A program made the position numbers and the translations under genes. A stretch of 64,000 nucleotides of DNA. Origin: Mytilus trossulus (lineage: Eukaryota; Mollusca; Bivalvia; Mytilida; Mytilidae). The notes beneath the pieces are model-generated. The model saw only the letters and a program-made list of their open reading frames with translations. It had not been told where the DNA came from and ran no database searches. Positions 1-12,419 of the stretch are shown in pieces; within the stretch, counting starts at the first letter, position 1; each line of letters starts with the position of its first letter. The DNA is taken from contig NC_086374.1 in the NCBI RefSeq assembly GCF_036588685.1, positions 69,004,457-69,068,456 of the forward strand. Direction: 5' to 3'.

Positions 1-149
1 TTCGAAACAAGTTTTGAAGAAAACGTTTCTATGTGGACACTACCATGCAGTGTTTTTTTGCTCTTTTATCAATTAAATTCGTGCAAAACAAATAATAAGG
101 GTTAATGTAATTTTCAATGTATTTTTTATTAACATATATAGGACAGGGT

Positions 150-232
150 TGATGTTCACTACGAAACTTTTTGTCCACTACGAAACGGTTTTTGTCAAGT
201 ACGAAACTCATCAAAAAGTTTTACTACGCAAC
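150..232. repeat. Degenerate short tandem repeat, ~20-22 bp unit
   Basis: The motif 'actacgaaac' or a near variant recurs at about 157, 177, 199 and 222, separated by T-rich spacers, and once more alone near 388. This looks like a decayed minisatellite. No coding capacity is supported here. Confidence 0.5.
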
Positions 233-584
233 ATGAGTTGAACCTTACTATGTAAATTTTAGCAATAAAAAATGGTTGCCCAATTCAGAAAAAAATGTGA
301 TCTTATCAGTTGATAAAATGAAAAGAATTAGAATGTCAATAGAGAACATTACAATGCCAATAGATTTGTGTTTAGAAGCAAATATTCACTACGAAACAGA
401 ATATTATAAAATTATGGAGAAAAATCATTTTGAAGAGTATTTAAGATTACATTTTTCATTTACAAAGAGGTCTATAATAGAGGTATTTAAAATAACTCTT
501 GAAATAAAATGTCAGACAAGTTAGTTTTCTATTTTTGAGGCCTGAAAATTGCACTTTAATTGAAAAACGCCCATATACGTATTA

Positions 585-790
585 ATGAACTTATTGTTAT
601 GCGTTTTTAGTATGCCATCCAGTATTCCTGATAGTATATATATTCGTTTAGGGGCCAGCTCAAGAACGAATCCGGGTGCGGGAGTTTCTCGCTGCATTAA
701 AGACCTATTGGTGACCTCCTGCTGTTGTCTGTTCTATGGTCGGGTTGTTGTCTCATTGACACATGTCTCATTTCTATTTTCAATTTTATT
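585..790 (-). repeat. Dispersed repeat family B, reverse orientation
   Basis: The reverse complement matches the copies at 16995-17245 and 60210-60412. Shared blocks are the 'gggaatgtgtcaaagagaca' type core (here 'gttgtctcattgacacatgt'), the region around 'cgagaaactcccgcacccgg', and the end describing 'taatgaacgccatacta'. The small open frames inside are repeat sequence and not genes. Confidence 0.7.
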
Positions 791-1085
791 TTATACTTAT
801 GTTTATAAGAGCGTCACTGTTAAAATTCGGCTGTGTATTTCTATGTGCTAGATAGTTTTTTTTTATGTGATGTATCCGTTTTTGTCTGGTGTCAGTCACC
901 ACTTCGGTTTTATCATATCTATTATATAGTCATTTTATAAATTTACTGTTTGCAAAAGTATAAATAATTCTAAATAATAAGGATGTTCTTATCCCAGACA
1001 GAAAACCCTAGCCCTATTAGACACAACTTTTTAGAACTATCGGTCCTCAGTGCTCTTCAACTTTGTACTTGTTTTAGTTTTCGAA

Positions 1086-1580
1086 CTTTTATCATCTAAG
1101 CGACACTTGTTAGTCTTGAGAGGACGAAACGCACGGCTGACGTATTAAATTTTAAACCTGGTACCTTTTGTTAGCTTTTATTCGTGTGTTTCTCTGTCCT
1201 ATATGTTCTCTTATTTATTTTTGTTGTAGTCCTGTCATGTAATGTTGCCATTTTATTGTTATATTTAACATTGTCATAAAAGCGGGAGGTTTGGCATGCC
1301 ACAAAACCAGGTTCAAACCCACAATGTCCTGTACCAAATCAGGAAAATTGCTCTTGTTTTTTTTTTCTCTGTGTGTTTCATTTTGATGTTGTGTTTCTGT
1401 TGTGTTGGTGTTCGCCTCTTATATTTGAAGCGTTTCCCTCAGTTTTAGTTTGTTACCCGGATTTTTTTTTCTCAATCGATTAATGAGTTTAGAACAGCGG
1501 TATTCTACTGTTACCTTTATTTGATTCTAATGTAGACGAAACGCGACTGGAGTATTAAATTATAAGCCTGGTATTTTTGA
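1086..1580 (-). repeat. Dispersed repeat family E, two decayed copies
   Basis: Two stretches (about 1090-1170 and 1526-1580) carry 'gacgaaacgc...tattaaatt.taa.cctggta', the reverse complement of the family E motif seen cleanly at 54175 and 62128. Between them lie a family D-like fragment (about 1240-1340, 'gtcataaaagcgggaggttt') and a 'gaacagcggtattctactgt' segment that recurs at 12365. Confidence 0.55.
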
Positions 1581-2108
1581 TAACTTTTATGTAGAGTGAA
1601 GTCCCTGAAGAAATTTAACCAGGCTTACGTGTATTATATATATACCAATGGATTTATGTTGAGATGTAACACCTTCACTAATATGTATATTAGCTTGCAC
1701 TCTGTGTCTATATTGTTTTTTGCTGTTGTTGGATGTTTGATTCAGCTGGTGTGGCTGATGATAAAGATGGAGTCATATGTCTATCGAGCTGTTGTTTCAA
1801 TATATCAAAGGTCATGTGGGTGTGGTTTGTAATTGATAGAAGTACAAACACTTATTATACTCTAAGCTCTATGCATATGTAAATGGAGAACGTTTGCTAA
1901 GCACCATATTTCGAGCTATAGTTTTTAATTCTATAAACAGAAGTATGATTAGTTTGTCATCTTAATAGGTGTTATAGTATTATTTTATTTGTCTTGGTAA
2001 ATTATTGTTTTTATTATTTAGCCTATTTATGGTAATATGACGTATCTCAGTTCGTATACGCCCGTCATTGTGTTATTGTGCTGTAGTAAATTGTTGTATA
2101 TATAAATA

Positions 2109-2395
2109 AGAAGATGTGGTATTATTGCCAATGAGACAACTATCCACAAAAGACCAAAATCACACAAACATTAAAAACTATAAGTAACCGTACGACCTTC
2201 AACAATGAGTAAAGCCCATACCGCATATCAGCTATAAAAGGCCCCGATAAGACAATGTAAAACAATTCAAACGAGAAAACTAACGGCCTTATTTATGTAA
2301 AAAAAATGAACGAAAAACAAATATGTAACACATAAACAAACGACAACCACTGAATTACAGGCTCCTGACTCGGGACAGGCACATTTCGTATTTGC
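2109..2395 (+). repeat. Dispersed repeat family A, near full-length
   Basis: Runs from 'agaagatgtggtattattgc' through 'aatgagacaactatccacaa', the block 'ccgcatatcagctataaaag', and 'gacaaccactgaattacagg' to 'gggacaggcacat'. It is the most complete forward copy here; others lie at 39692, 40022, 49565 and 53063, and reverse copies at 4925, 26460, 27220, 48005 and 50950. It is probably a non-autonomous retroposon, but I cannot name it. The orientation label is arbitrary. Confidence 0.75.
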
Positions 2396-2494
2396 AAAAT
2401 GTGCTCTTTCTATGCCTTGTTGTTTTTCTTTCCTGATGTTTATGTTTGTTGTATAATGATTAAGATGATGGCTGAAAATGTTGTCTATATAATG

Positions 2495-2620
2495 GAATTG
2501 TATGCAACTGTCATAGAAGTGACAGGTTTATCAAGCTATAAACTAGGTTCAATTTATAATTTTCTACATCAGTAAATGCCTGAACTAAAGCAGGAATATG
2601 GTTCATAAATAAAATTGTGG
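2495..2620 (+). repeat. Dispersed repeat family D fragment
   Basis: Contains 'aactgtcatagaagtgacag', then 'agctataaactaggttcaat' and 'ctaaagcaggaatatggttc', matching the copies at 20700-20925, 27990-28080 and 32040-32190, and the reverse copies at 23700 and 59450. Confidence 0.55.
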
Positions 2621-4084
2621 ACGACAATGGCAAACTGTTGTCTCATGACGCTATTAACAAAAATAAATCTTGAATGTTTCTTTTGTAGACATTCTATCCG
2701 TTAATATAAATTTGATATATCACATGACTGGAGAGATTTGTTATCACAGCAACGCATGTTACCATACAGCACTAAACTATTTTCTAAAGAAGATTATTCA
2801 CCTTTTATCGATCAAGGAACCGTTTCATATATTTCACGACAAATGTAAGAAGAAAGTTTAAAATACAAAAATTGGTAATGAAAAACGGAAAAATATTTTT
2901 TAACAGCCTTTTAACTTTACTATGGAAACTACATTTAATTTATAAGTTTTCCAATATAAAATTTTTCACAGAGTTATCTCTCATAATTATCTTCTAGAAA
3001 GATAAAAAAAACTCTCAGAATTTATTAAATGTGGCCATTGTAATGAGACTCAACCTATAGAGCCTAAATTGAATGTGCAGAAGAAAAAAAAAACATTTTG
3101 GATAACAGTTTCTAATTGTTGGTATTTTCTTTTTTTAAGTAAAAGTATAATTTTATAAAGATAGTGTCATTTTTGGTGATTCGAATTTTGACAACTTGGT
3201 GTTAAGTTACTGAATTCTACAGGCAAAGTTTTACATTAATTTAAGATCACACAATAAGACAGACTGTTTATATCTGTGAAAGCGTTCTTTATAGTTTTGG
3301 AAAGACGTCTTGAAATTTAAAATACTTGACGTGTCTTTCCGAACAAACACGAGTCATTTGTCGACAGATGGGGATGGGGTTGGGGGTATTTATTTAATTA
3401 ATTTGAATATTATATCTCACGTAGATGTTTTTAATTTGTCATGACGTCATACATAAAAAAAAGTTTGACATGACGTTATCTCAGGACGGCATGCAGGTAA
3501 ATCATTTATTTGCAACAGTGACGGAACTAAATGACATGACTTCATACAAATTAATGGTGTGCTAAAGCCTTTTCATGATGATATCGATATCGGTAGATGA
3601 TGCAGCACGATTGCCGTTGACCGTATTACACATGCAATTTATCTGTAATTACTTCTAAGTATATAATAAATCTTAAGGATACTTTGGAGTTCATGAGTTA
3701 TATTCATATTCAAAATAAATTCCTTTAAATACACCAACAAAAATTATTGTCTTTATTCATATGGCTTTTGTAATATCACTCCCCATACCGAATCATACCA
3801 ATCCACCCACCCTCAATCAATATAATCCCCCGAGCAGCTGATTTCTTGGAATTATATAAATGTCTCGGGTTGATACGGATGTGATATTGAAAAAAGCCAT
3901 ACGATATTCTCTTTTTGTCATATAAACTGTGTATTCACATCGAAGACAAGAATTTTCTCAATGTACTGCTGAAATTTACCCAAAGTAACTTTAAATAAAT
4001 CAAATTGAAACGGTAATAACTGTCCTTTCCCAGATTAAGATATTTTGGTCTAAAACGGGAAACTCCAAACATTTACTACAAAAA

Positions 4085-4484
4085 GAACGTGTTTTCGTTC
4101 CCTATTGTTAAATTTTTCATTTTTAGATGGTGATGTTCCTTTGGAACCATTTTACGGTGTTTATATTTCAGAGCTCGTTCGTCATGCCCGTGTCTGTTGT
4201 GATGATTTTTTTTTATTTTAACGAACGCAATCTATGTATTACTGGTAAATTATTAAGCCATGAATTTCGTAATGAAAAATTAATTAAAACCTTTCCCTAA
4301 ACTTTTCCATTGATATAAAGATTTGGTTTTGAAGTTAAGTTGTACCTGTAGAAAACTTATTTCTAACTGGATAGCACATCCTCATTTTTCCATAAATATT
4401 GTTAACCGCGCCAGAAAATTTAGAAACAATCCTGGTAAACTTGTCAATCCTTTAAATAAATTTATTCAAAAAGGTTACTAATTC
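4085..4484 (+). pseudogene. Degenerate reverse-transcriptase element relic (C-terminal part)
   Basis: Stop-interrupted plus-strand frames read, in order, DGDVPLEPFYGVYISELVRH (about 4129-4185), then NERNLCITGKLLSHEFRNEK, and a basic end RKFRNNPGKLVNPLNKF closing at a stop near 4484. The 'GVYISQLVRxAR' signature and the following FNERNL...KLL.....LIKTF pattern match the better-preserved relics at 17.3-18.7 kb, 50.5-50.9 kb and 57.6-58.4 kb. In-frame stops and a frame change show it is dead. It is the region downstream of the RT palm in an element widespread in bivalves, possibly Penelope-like, but the class is not certain from this fragment. Confidence 0.7.
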
Positions 4485-4639
4485 AACACTGTAATATTAG
4501 ATCATTGACTATTGTTTTTTTTTGTATAAATATTGATTTTGTTATCATTAAATTAAAATTAAATATTACTTGTATGTGTTATACATATACGCATTCAGGA
4601 TCTACAAGCTGTAGATACCTGTATCTTGGCATTGCACAA

Positions 4640-5278
4640 GGTCATGCCAAGGTTGGTTTTCTCTAACTGTTTATGACGTCTTTACACGAAATCCATTGGT
4701 TGTTGATGGTGTACGTGTTGATAATTTAGTCTAAGATGCATGTTTTTGTATTAGTTGTTAGAGATTTTGAACTATAGCTGTCAGTTAACTACGGATACTC
4801 TCAGATCGTTTTCTAGTGTCTTTTTGTTGTTGGGATATACAAGTCCACGTCCACTTGTATTTTATCCATCTTATAAGTTAAGCTTTTTTCAACTGATTGT
4901 TATAGCTAGTTCTTATATTTACTGTTATACCACTGTTCCGGGTTAGGGGAGGGTTGGGATCCCGCTAACATGTTTATCCCCGCCACATGCTGTATCTATA
5001 TGCTTTTCCTAAGTCAGGAGCCTATAATTCATTGGTTGTCGTTTGGTTATGTGTTACATATTTGTTTTTCGTAAATTTTTTGTACATAAATTATGCCGTT
5101 AGTTTTCACGTTTAAAAAGTTTTACAAGTCATTGCGGGGCCTTGCATAGCTGACTATGCGGTATGGACGTTGCTCATATCATTCCGCACGGTGATCTATA
5201 GTTGTTAATTTCTGACGCATTTTGGTATCTTGTCTAGAGATGTCTCATTGGCAAACATACCACATCTTTTTTTTTATA
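4640..5278 (-). repeat. Long composite repeat ending in family A (reverse)
   Basis: Begins near 'catgccaaggttggttttct', passes 'agctgtcagttaactacgga' and 'ttaggggagggttgggatcc', and ends in the reverse complement of family A ('gatgtctcattggcaaacat' then 'accacatctttttttttat'). This longer version suggests that other family A copies are truncated members of a bigger retroposon. The small ORFs inside are not genes. Confidence 0.6.
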
Positions 5279-5324
5279 TTTTATATCTTTTTCTCTTTAT
5301 AAAAATTATAACAATGTTTTATGA

Positions 5325-7230
5325 ATGTCATAAATGTCATTCACTTATGTTCTGGAATTCTTCATGTAGATGGTTTGAAACTTTATACTCAGGGGCATCA
5401 AGTTGTGTGATAAATAATGGACACATGTCTAAGTTTTTTTCATTTAGAAAGAGGTTGCAGACAAGGAGATCCTCTTTCTCCCTATTTATTTATAATTGGG
5501 GTTGAATAATTATCTTTGAGATTAAAAGGTAATCCTGACATAAGGGGAATTACTATCAATGATAATGATAACTTTTAAGCATGTACGCAGATGACACACT
5601 CCTTATGTTAGATGGAAGTGAAATACCGTTGAGGGAAACACTTTCATGTTTTGAATCTTTTTATAAAATTTCAGGTTTGAAAAAAAATGCTTCAAAGACA
5701 AATGCACTATGGGTTAGAAGGAAAAAATATTTTGATCTTATTTTATATCCCGACTTAAAACTTCATTGGTCACATTTAAATTTTAAACTTTTGGGGATTG
5801 AATTTTCTTAAGATTTAAGATGTTTCACAGAAATTAATTTTGCTAAGAAAATTATAGAGGTCTCTGCAATTCTGAAGAGCTGGCAACATCGAAAACTTAC
5901 ATTATTAGAAAAAATTACAGTAATTAAATCACTTGCTCTTTCAAAGTTGGTCCATTTATTGACTGCATTACCAAACCTATCACACTCTAGGTTAACAGAG
6001 CTCACTTCATTATTTTATGATTTCATATGGAATGGAAAACCAGACAGGATAAAGCGAAACACACTTGTTTGTGATATTCCACAAGGTGGACTTAATATGG
6101 TTATCTTCATTCATTTAATATCTATTTGAAAATTAGTTGGATTAAAAGACTGCTGGCAAACCCTTGCGGTGGCTGGCAGCAGTTGTTACTGGAAGACCTT
6201 ATGCAGTATGGGGATGAAAGGCTTTTAAATCTTCAGAAAGAAAAGCTGATTGAGATTGAGAAAAGATGTAAAAATTCTTTCTGGAAGGATGTTTTACTAT
6301 CCTTTTCCGCAGCAAAGCCTACTACTGACATTTCTGTCAGTAACATTTTATCCTTAGATATTTTGAACTTTTCTTCTTTGGATGATTTCCCATATTACAT
6401 GTAATGAGAAAAGAGGGGTGTGTAGTCAGTAAGTGGCCTTATTAATCGTGAAAAAATGATTTTTTTTATAAATTTGAGCAATTTCAAGAAAAAATACAAA
6501 CCAACAATTTTATTAAATATTATGGTTTGATATCAAAAATCGCTAACGCTATGAAAAAATGCCTCAAAGAATTTTGTCTAAATCAAGATTTAGATCAGTC
6601 TGACACTGGTGATACTTTCCAAAAAAAATCAGGTGTAATGTGAAAGCCAAATTTGTATATAAAAACTTAGTAGATGAAATTATTTAACTACCAACAATTA
6701 AATTTTTGAAATGGGCGGAGCTGTTAGTTTTTCATACTACAGAATGGTCAGAGTATTTCATGATAACAAATAAGTCTTGTAGAGATGCTTATTTAAGAAC
6801 CTTTCAATATACATTTTTGCATAAAATTATAGCAACTAATACCTTTTTGTACAAAATCAAATTAAAAGACACCAAGTTATGTAGTTTTTGTTAACTTGGA
6901 GAAGAAACCATTGAACACCTGTTTTTTTGAATGCCCAATAACTTTTCAATTGTGGCAGTCTTTTTCCAATATTGTGAAACATTTTTTGTAAATTTAGATC
7001 TCAACAAAGATAATGTGTTTCTTGGTTGCAAAGTTTATTATTGAATTTGCTAATTATAATAACAAAGAATTATATATACAGATGTTAATTAAATGAAACA
7101 AAACCTAATATGATTGAGTTAAAGAATAAAATAAAGAAATACCAATTTCTTGAAAATCATGAGAAAAATGATGAAATCCAAGTTTGTGAACATTTTTTGT
7201 CTCCTTTACATAAAATATTTAACTAAGTGT
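5325..7230 (+). mobile_element. 5'-truncated, mutated non-LTR retrotransposon (LINE)
   Basis: What it was: the ORF2-like polyprotein of a LINE, with RT and C-terminal region. Reading across frames, the order is WFETLYSGASSCVINNGHMS, the RT motif GCRQGDPLSPYLFI (5453-5494, reached after a frame change), the catalytic YADDTLLML (5584-5610), then SGLKKNASKTNALWV, the thumb region KSLALSKLVHLLTALPNLS (5926-5982), FIWNGKPDRIKR, PQGGLNM, and a C-terminal CSFC...EHLFFxCP Cys/His region (about 6884-6935) as in zf-RVT domains. Sense continues to about 7225. The endonuclease and first RT motifs are missing, consistent with 5' truncation. Several frameshifts and stops (for example at 5811, 6129, 6404, 6894) make it inactive. 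Codon use is AT-rich like the surroundings. The family is unresolved (L1/Tx1-like or related). Confidence 0.88.
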
Positions 7231-8990
7231 TGTTTTTATTTTATCTATGTTAAGTTTAGAGAAAAGAAATAATTTATAAATTATGAACAAATTTATTTCT
7301 TTTAAAAATTGTATCAAAAAGTAAGTCATGATACATATTGTAGCAAAACAGATGAGTGAAAGTATTAGTGTTGTATGTGAGAGAGAGAGAGACAGGAAAA
7401 ATAAATCAAATACAATTTATATGTAACCTGAAATATTTTTATTGTTAAAAATTAATTAGACAGAGATCCTTTTTGTATATTGCTATTTTCTTCTTCTTCT
7501 TATATATTCTGTATTTATCCCTAGAAACCATTGTCAGGTGGTAGTGTAATGGGGTGTCTAAAATCCTGACTATTGAAAAACAAATAAAAGATAAAAAAAA
7601 AAAAAATGTCCTAGAACAATGTATGTATGCACTAAAGTTTGAACACCAAAAAGATCAATCATTTTGTTTTATAAGTCTATACGTTAATGTTTTTTTAGCG
7701 TTAGATTTTTCCATTTGCATAGGGTTATTTCGTTCAGAATTTTCTCAGATTTCGGTACTTTTTTTCTATTTCACTTTTTGTATAGTAAAAATGACAAAAG
7801 ATTAGAAAAGAGGAGGGAGAAAAGTCATAAAAAGATAAAATATAGTCAAATTGAAAACATTTGCCGAATTCAATGGCTAATTATGATTTTTCACAAATAT
7901 AATAATAAAAGAATAAGAGAAAACCTCAATTGTATTACAAAATAAAACAATAGTTGAATAAGCCACTCGTCGTATAAGCATGATTACGTAAATAGAAGAT
8001 TAGGAAGAGAAACATTTTTTGTTGTTGTAAAGTATAATAAATACGTATAGAAAATGTACATATAATGTACTCACGACATGGTTAAATACATACAACCTTC
8101 ACTCTAAAGTGTATCACCATGAATGGTTTATATATTTCTAAATAAACAACGAATTCATGAAATGAGATATACATTTGAAGTCTAAATAGATAAAAAATAT
8201 CATAATAAGAATGTAATGGTCCAATTGAGAGCACTCAATAAGGATTATATAATTTAGATTCACATGTATATGTGTATTTGTCATGAACGTCTGGCCAATA
8301 TTGTTCACCAATTAGTATGTGTACGTTTAATGCCTTTAATGCGAGTAAACTTCGTTGATTATTTGGCTTTTCAACTTCTATGATAAGGTCCCAATAATGT
8401 TTTAAACGTAGATGAATAAATTCATCATAGATGCACAGTTTTAAATTTGTATTCATAAAGATGCACAATTCGTCTATCAAAGGCACGTCTGGTGTACTCA
8501 GTTATAAAACTGATTTCTTTTATGGTTTTAGACAATTTAAAGCAAATGCATCTTAACATAAAATATCAAACGTTGCATGAGAAGCGCCTTTTATACTATT
8601 GTGACCTCACATGCACACCAACAGCTGACTGGAAACTAACGAAATAAACTATACTATACTGTCTTTGGTAAATTGATATTAATAGTACATGTACGTATTA
8701 AATTGTGTCCACTTATTTGAAGAAATAATTTACTGTGGGAACTATACAACTTAAACTAAATCGTTTTTGTACCAAACAATAAATGAAAGTAAGTATATCA
8801 GTTCTGATGATTATATTATAAATGCTTCAAAGAACTGTTCTATCAGCCATCCTCTTACATAACGAAACAAATATTTCTGACTGTATATGTTCTCTTAATT
8901 TAGTTTTCTAGTTGCTTCACATATTCCGTTCGATAAATATTAAACATTTAGTTAAAAGAAGCATTAATCCGTATGACTCTGTCATGACAG
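7231..8990. other. Non-coding stretch after the LINE
   Basis: AT-rich sequence with a short (GA)n run at about 7376-7393, a (TTC)n run at about 7486-7502 and A-rich tracts. A minus-strand open frame at 8235-8486 (83 residues) has no recognisable domain, and its start overlaps a sequence resembling repeat family E ('gtacaccagacgtgcctttg' on the minus strand). I see no supportable gene. Confidence 0.4.
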
Positions 8991-8994
8991 CTAG

Positions 8995-9385
8995 TAAAAG
9001 AGGGACGAAAGATACCAAAGGGTTAGTCAAACTAAAAAATCTAAAACAAACTGACAACGCAATGGCTAAAAATGAAAAAGACAAACAGAAAAACAATAGT
9101 ACACATGACACAACATAGAAAACTAAAGAATAAACAACAAGAACCCCACCACAAACTAGGGGTGATCTCAGGTGCTCCGGGGGGGGTAAGCAGATCCTGC
9201 TGCACATGGGGCACTCGGCGTGTTGCTTATGTGATAACAAATCCGGTAAATAGTATAATTTGGTAGGTCACATTCATGAAAGGGAAGGGGATTGTAGTTA
9301 CGACGTAAGGAACATATCCTATATCATTTGTGAAACGGTTATTCCATAACGGTCAACCAACTCGTGATGGCGTCCGTACAATTTA
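8995..9385 (-). repeat. RT-element 3' tail (C tail), minus strand
   Basis: From 'aaagagggacgaaagatacc' through 'actgacaacgcaatggctaa', 'aactaggggtgatctcaggt', 'gcagatcctgctgcacatgg' and 'gacgtaaggaacatatccta' to 'caaccaactcgtgatggcgt'. The same order follows the RT-like ORF in the relics at 17300-17640 and 57565-57740 and, inverted, at 18320-18715. It is a 3' fragment without the coding part. Confidence 0.8.
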
Positions 9386-9934
9386 TAGCAAACGTAGTGT
9401 AGTTTGTCATCCTCACTTTTCATTTTTTAGATTGGATTTTCTTGGGACAAGTTTTAAACGTAAAATAAAAGTCCTACACTATTATTTATGTCCAAATTTT
9501 CCTTTGAAGGAAAAAGTAAAAGAAAAAAGAAAATATCAAACTTCCGATGCAAAATTAAAGACAGAAAGTATCTAATCGAATGGCAAAATCAAAAGCTCAA
9601 TTAAAGTGGGTATCATAGACCTCATCTATAAAAGAAAAGCGTCCTTACAATATGGCAAGTGTTATATCGTCCCGATTTTATGAAAGTAACAAATACCAAT
9701 AACGACCGCGATCAAAACTTAGTCCTGAAAATTACGAAATCTTTTGATATGAGATTAACTATTACTGACAATCTGGAATAAGCACATGGTTGAGTGGCTA
9801 GTCTGACCAAAAAGTTCACAATAGATCGAAAAATAGTACAGATATACGTTTGATTCTGACATAGCTTTAAAAAAAAAAAAAAACTGTCTAAAAAAGATTG
9901 AAAAATTACAAATACGAAAAAAATGATTATAAGT

Positions 9935-10150
9935 ATACCGTGAATTCGTTATTAATCGTTCGATACCAATTTTCGTGAAATTTATTCCTACTGTTTAACC
10001 ACGAAATTAAACTTTCAATGAAGTACCATTTAATTTTCTGAAGGCTTGTATGCAAACTACGAAAGAAAACTACGAAATTAAATATCCACGAACATGTAAT
10101 TCGTCCTTAATCCACGACGATCGGAACCCACTAAAACAAATGAATCAACA
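9935..10150. repeat. Dispersed 'tccacgaa' repeat, decayed
   Basis: Repeated short phrases 'ccacgaaattaaa', 'ctacgaaattaaatatccac' and 'tccttaatccacgacgatcg' followed by 'acccactaaaacaaatgaat'. This layout resembles a non-coding repeat common in mollusc genomes. Identification is by memory of the pattern only. Confidence 0.4.
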
Positions 10151-11119
10151 GTATTAAGATATAACACATTGCGTGCAGATATTTAATGTAATTTTTTATA
10201 TTGGTGGTATAAAATCATGCCGTTTACACTCTTATACTCTTGTACAAAGTACTTCATTAAATATTTCAAACAGCATTATCATAAACATAATCATACAAAA
10301 AGCCATGTTCATGATCACAATCGTATGTGATAACCATTTAAAAAAATACAAATAAATCATTATTGAATTTCGAAGAGTTGTACATCATCGAGTTAGGTTG
10401 AAAATTTCAAAATATTATTAGTGGTTGTACACCATGCTATAATTATAACGTTGACCTTTATCAACTTATTTATCTATTTAGCAAAAGGAGTTTTTCAGGT
10501 AGAATTCCCATCTCTTTTGCTTTATCAAAAATCCAACATCAATGTATTCAAAATAGCATCGTTTGTCATTTCTGTATAGGACATTTACCTTATTCCACAC
10601 AAGTGCTACAAATTTCGTATGTTGTATATTGTAATCATATAAATGTTCCATAGAGCGATTTTTGTCATTTAAGTTGGCGTTGAGCATGTTGAGACTGGCT
10701 GGATGATTTTAAATGTCTGTACTGGTTTGATGTTTAAACAAAATGTTAATCGTAAATGGTGCAGTTTGTGTCTACCCTGTTGAGAAAATAAGACGATAAA
10801 AGCGGCTTAAATTGACAATTCAAATCTTTCACTGAAAGATTTTACCAATTTTACAAGGATTATCATTTATCAAAGATATTTAGAATTTTCAAATCGCTTA
10901 ATATTTAGTAGAAGAAAAAAAAAGAAAAAAGAAATATTTAGTAGAATATTGAATTTTGCTGTAATTATTTCATTTCATTTGGTTACGCAGCAAAGGCAAC
11001 GAAAGTAGTTCACAAAAAGATGTATTGACAAACGCATGTATTTGTCTTTCACGGCTAAAAATAGATATGAAAAAAAATATTTCAGGATAAACGTCAATTG
11101 GGTAATTCCCCAGCAATGT

Positions 11120-11285
11120 CTATATGGGGTTCGTGTTGTTTATTCTCTAGTTTTTCTATGTTGTGTCATGCGTTCTATTGTTTTTCTGTTTGTCCTTTTC
11201 AATTTCAGCCATGTTTTTTTCAGTTTATTTTCGATTTATGAGTTTGACTGTCCCTCTGGTATCTTTCGTCCCTCTTTTATAAACT
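11120..11285 (+). repeat. RT-element 3' tail (C tail) fragment, plus strand
   Basis: 'gggttcgtgttgtttattct', 'ttctatgttgtgtcatgcgt', 'tatgagtttgactgtccctc' and 'ggtatctttcgtccctcttt' match the plus-strand tail at 18550-18705 almost word for word. Confidence 0.75.
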
Positions 11286-11685
11286 AGAAAGTAATTGTAG
11301 TTCATGATTTGTTTGATTTTATTTGAAATGTAAGTACTTTTTAATAAAAAAAATTACAGAATAAAAATGAGCAGAAATACAAATGTTTCGATTTATAAAA
11401 TATATCGAAATTATATGAAATTATTTTTTATTGATTGGAAGCGAGTTAACAGTCCGAACTCAATTGATTGCTTGCACAGGAAAATATGTGTCATATCTTA
11501 AAGTAAAAGCGAAATTCGAAATTTGTTTTATTTCCCTACCTTTTGAAAATTAAAAACAATATTTTTTTAGGACTACACCGACTGGTCCTAGAATCAAAAT
11601 CTAGTTAACATGCAAAAAAACAGATTTGGTCGTGATAATGTTTTTATGATGGTAAAAAAAGTGAAGTATAGATAGGTCCGCTACT

Positions 11686-12045
11686 TAAGTTAACATCGAG
11701 ACTAGTTCACCACACAGTAGACTTTGAAATCAGAAACTTTGTAGCAGTCTGTCGCAACATTTACTTTGAAACCAGTTCGTCATAATATTAACTTCTAACA
11801 AGTCATGTTTAAAGTAAACTGTGAAACCGGTTCAGCTCAAAGTTTACTTCGAAACAAGTCCTGCACAAAGGTAATTTCGGAACAGTCCTGTACAAATTTA
11901 ACATCGAAACAAGTCTTGCTCAATGTTAACTTCGTGACCAGTGCTTCAAAGAGTTAACCTCGAAACCAATCTTTATGATGTATATGAGTGTATTCACAAA
12001 GTAAACTTCGGAACCAGTCCAGCACAAAGTTCACTCTGACCTTCT
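11686..12045. repeat. Degenerate minisatellite, ~30-35 bp unit, about 11 units
   Basis: A phrase close to 'agttaacttcgaaaccagtc' recurs: for example 'agttaacatcgagactagtt', 'agtttacttcgaaacaagtc', 'atttaacatcgaaacaagtc', 'agttaacctcgaaaccaatc' and 'agtaaacttcggaaccagtc'. Each is followed by a short 'ctgcacaa'-like linker. Units differ by several bases, so this is an old array. No reading frame runs through it. Confidence 0.75.
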
Positions 12046-12309
12046 CAACCCCGATTGTTAATTCTAAACAGTTAAACACTTTCGCGATTAAGTAAGAAAT
12101 TAAGAATAATATAGTAGTTGTTTATATTTGTTACTTTATTAATTGTCGAATACTTTCTTTATGCGTAGTCGGTAATAAGCTCAAATTGTAAGCCATTGAT
12201 CGAATGATGCTAACATATGGTAACAGCGTGGGTAACGTCGCCCGTCCGTTCTCTTTTTTTTTTAATTTGTACTGTGTGTTCTCTATTCTATACTTATACA
12301 ATATATTCT

Positions 12310-12412
12310 AGGAAAACATTTGTTACCCCAATTTTGTTTTTTGTCCATAGATTTGCGAGTTTTGAACAGCGGTATACTACTATTGCCTTTCCTTATCTAA
12401 CATACTGGTGAA
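12310..12412 (+). repeat. Short dispersed repeat fragment
   Basis: 'gcgagttttgaacagcggta' followed by 'tactactattgcctt' repeats the phrase at about 1480-1525 ('gagtttagaacagcggtatt'). It is the end of an unidentified mussel-type repeat. Confidence 0.45.
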
Positions 12413-12419
12413 TATAGAT

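Noticed and set aside
8235..8486. 83-residue minus-strand open frame
   Set aside because: Its start overlaps family E-like sequence, there is no domain, signal peptide or splice partner, and composition resembles random AT-rich translation.
10478..10687. 69-residue minus-strand open frame rich in Lys, Asn and aromatic residues
   Set aside because: No recognisable domain and no supporting splice or polyadenylation context; could be a repeat relic, but I have no second copy in the window.
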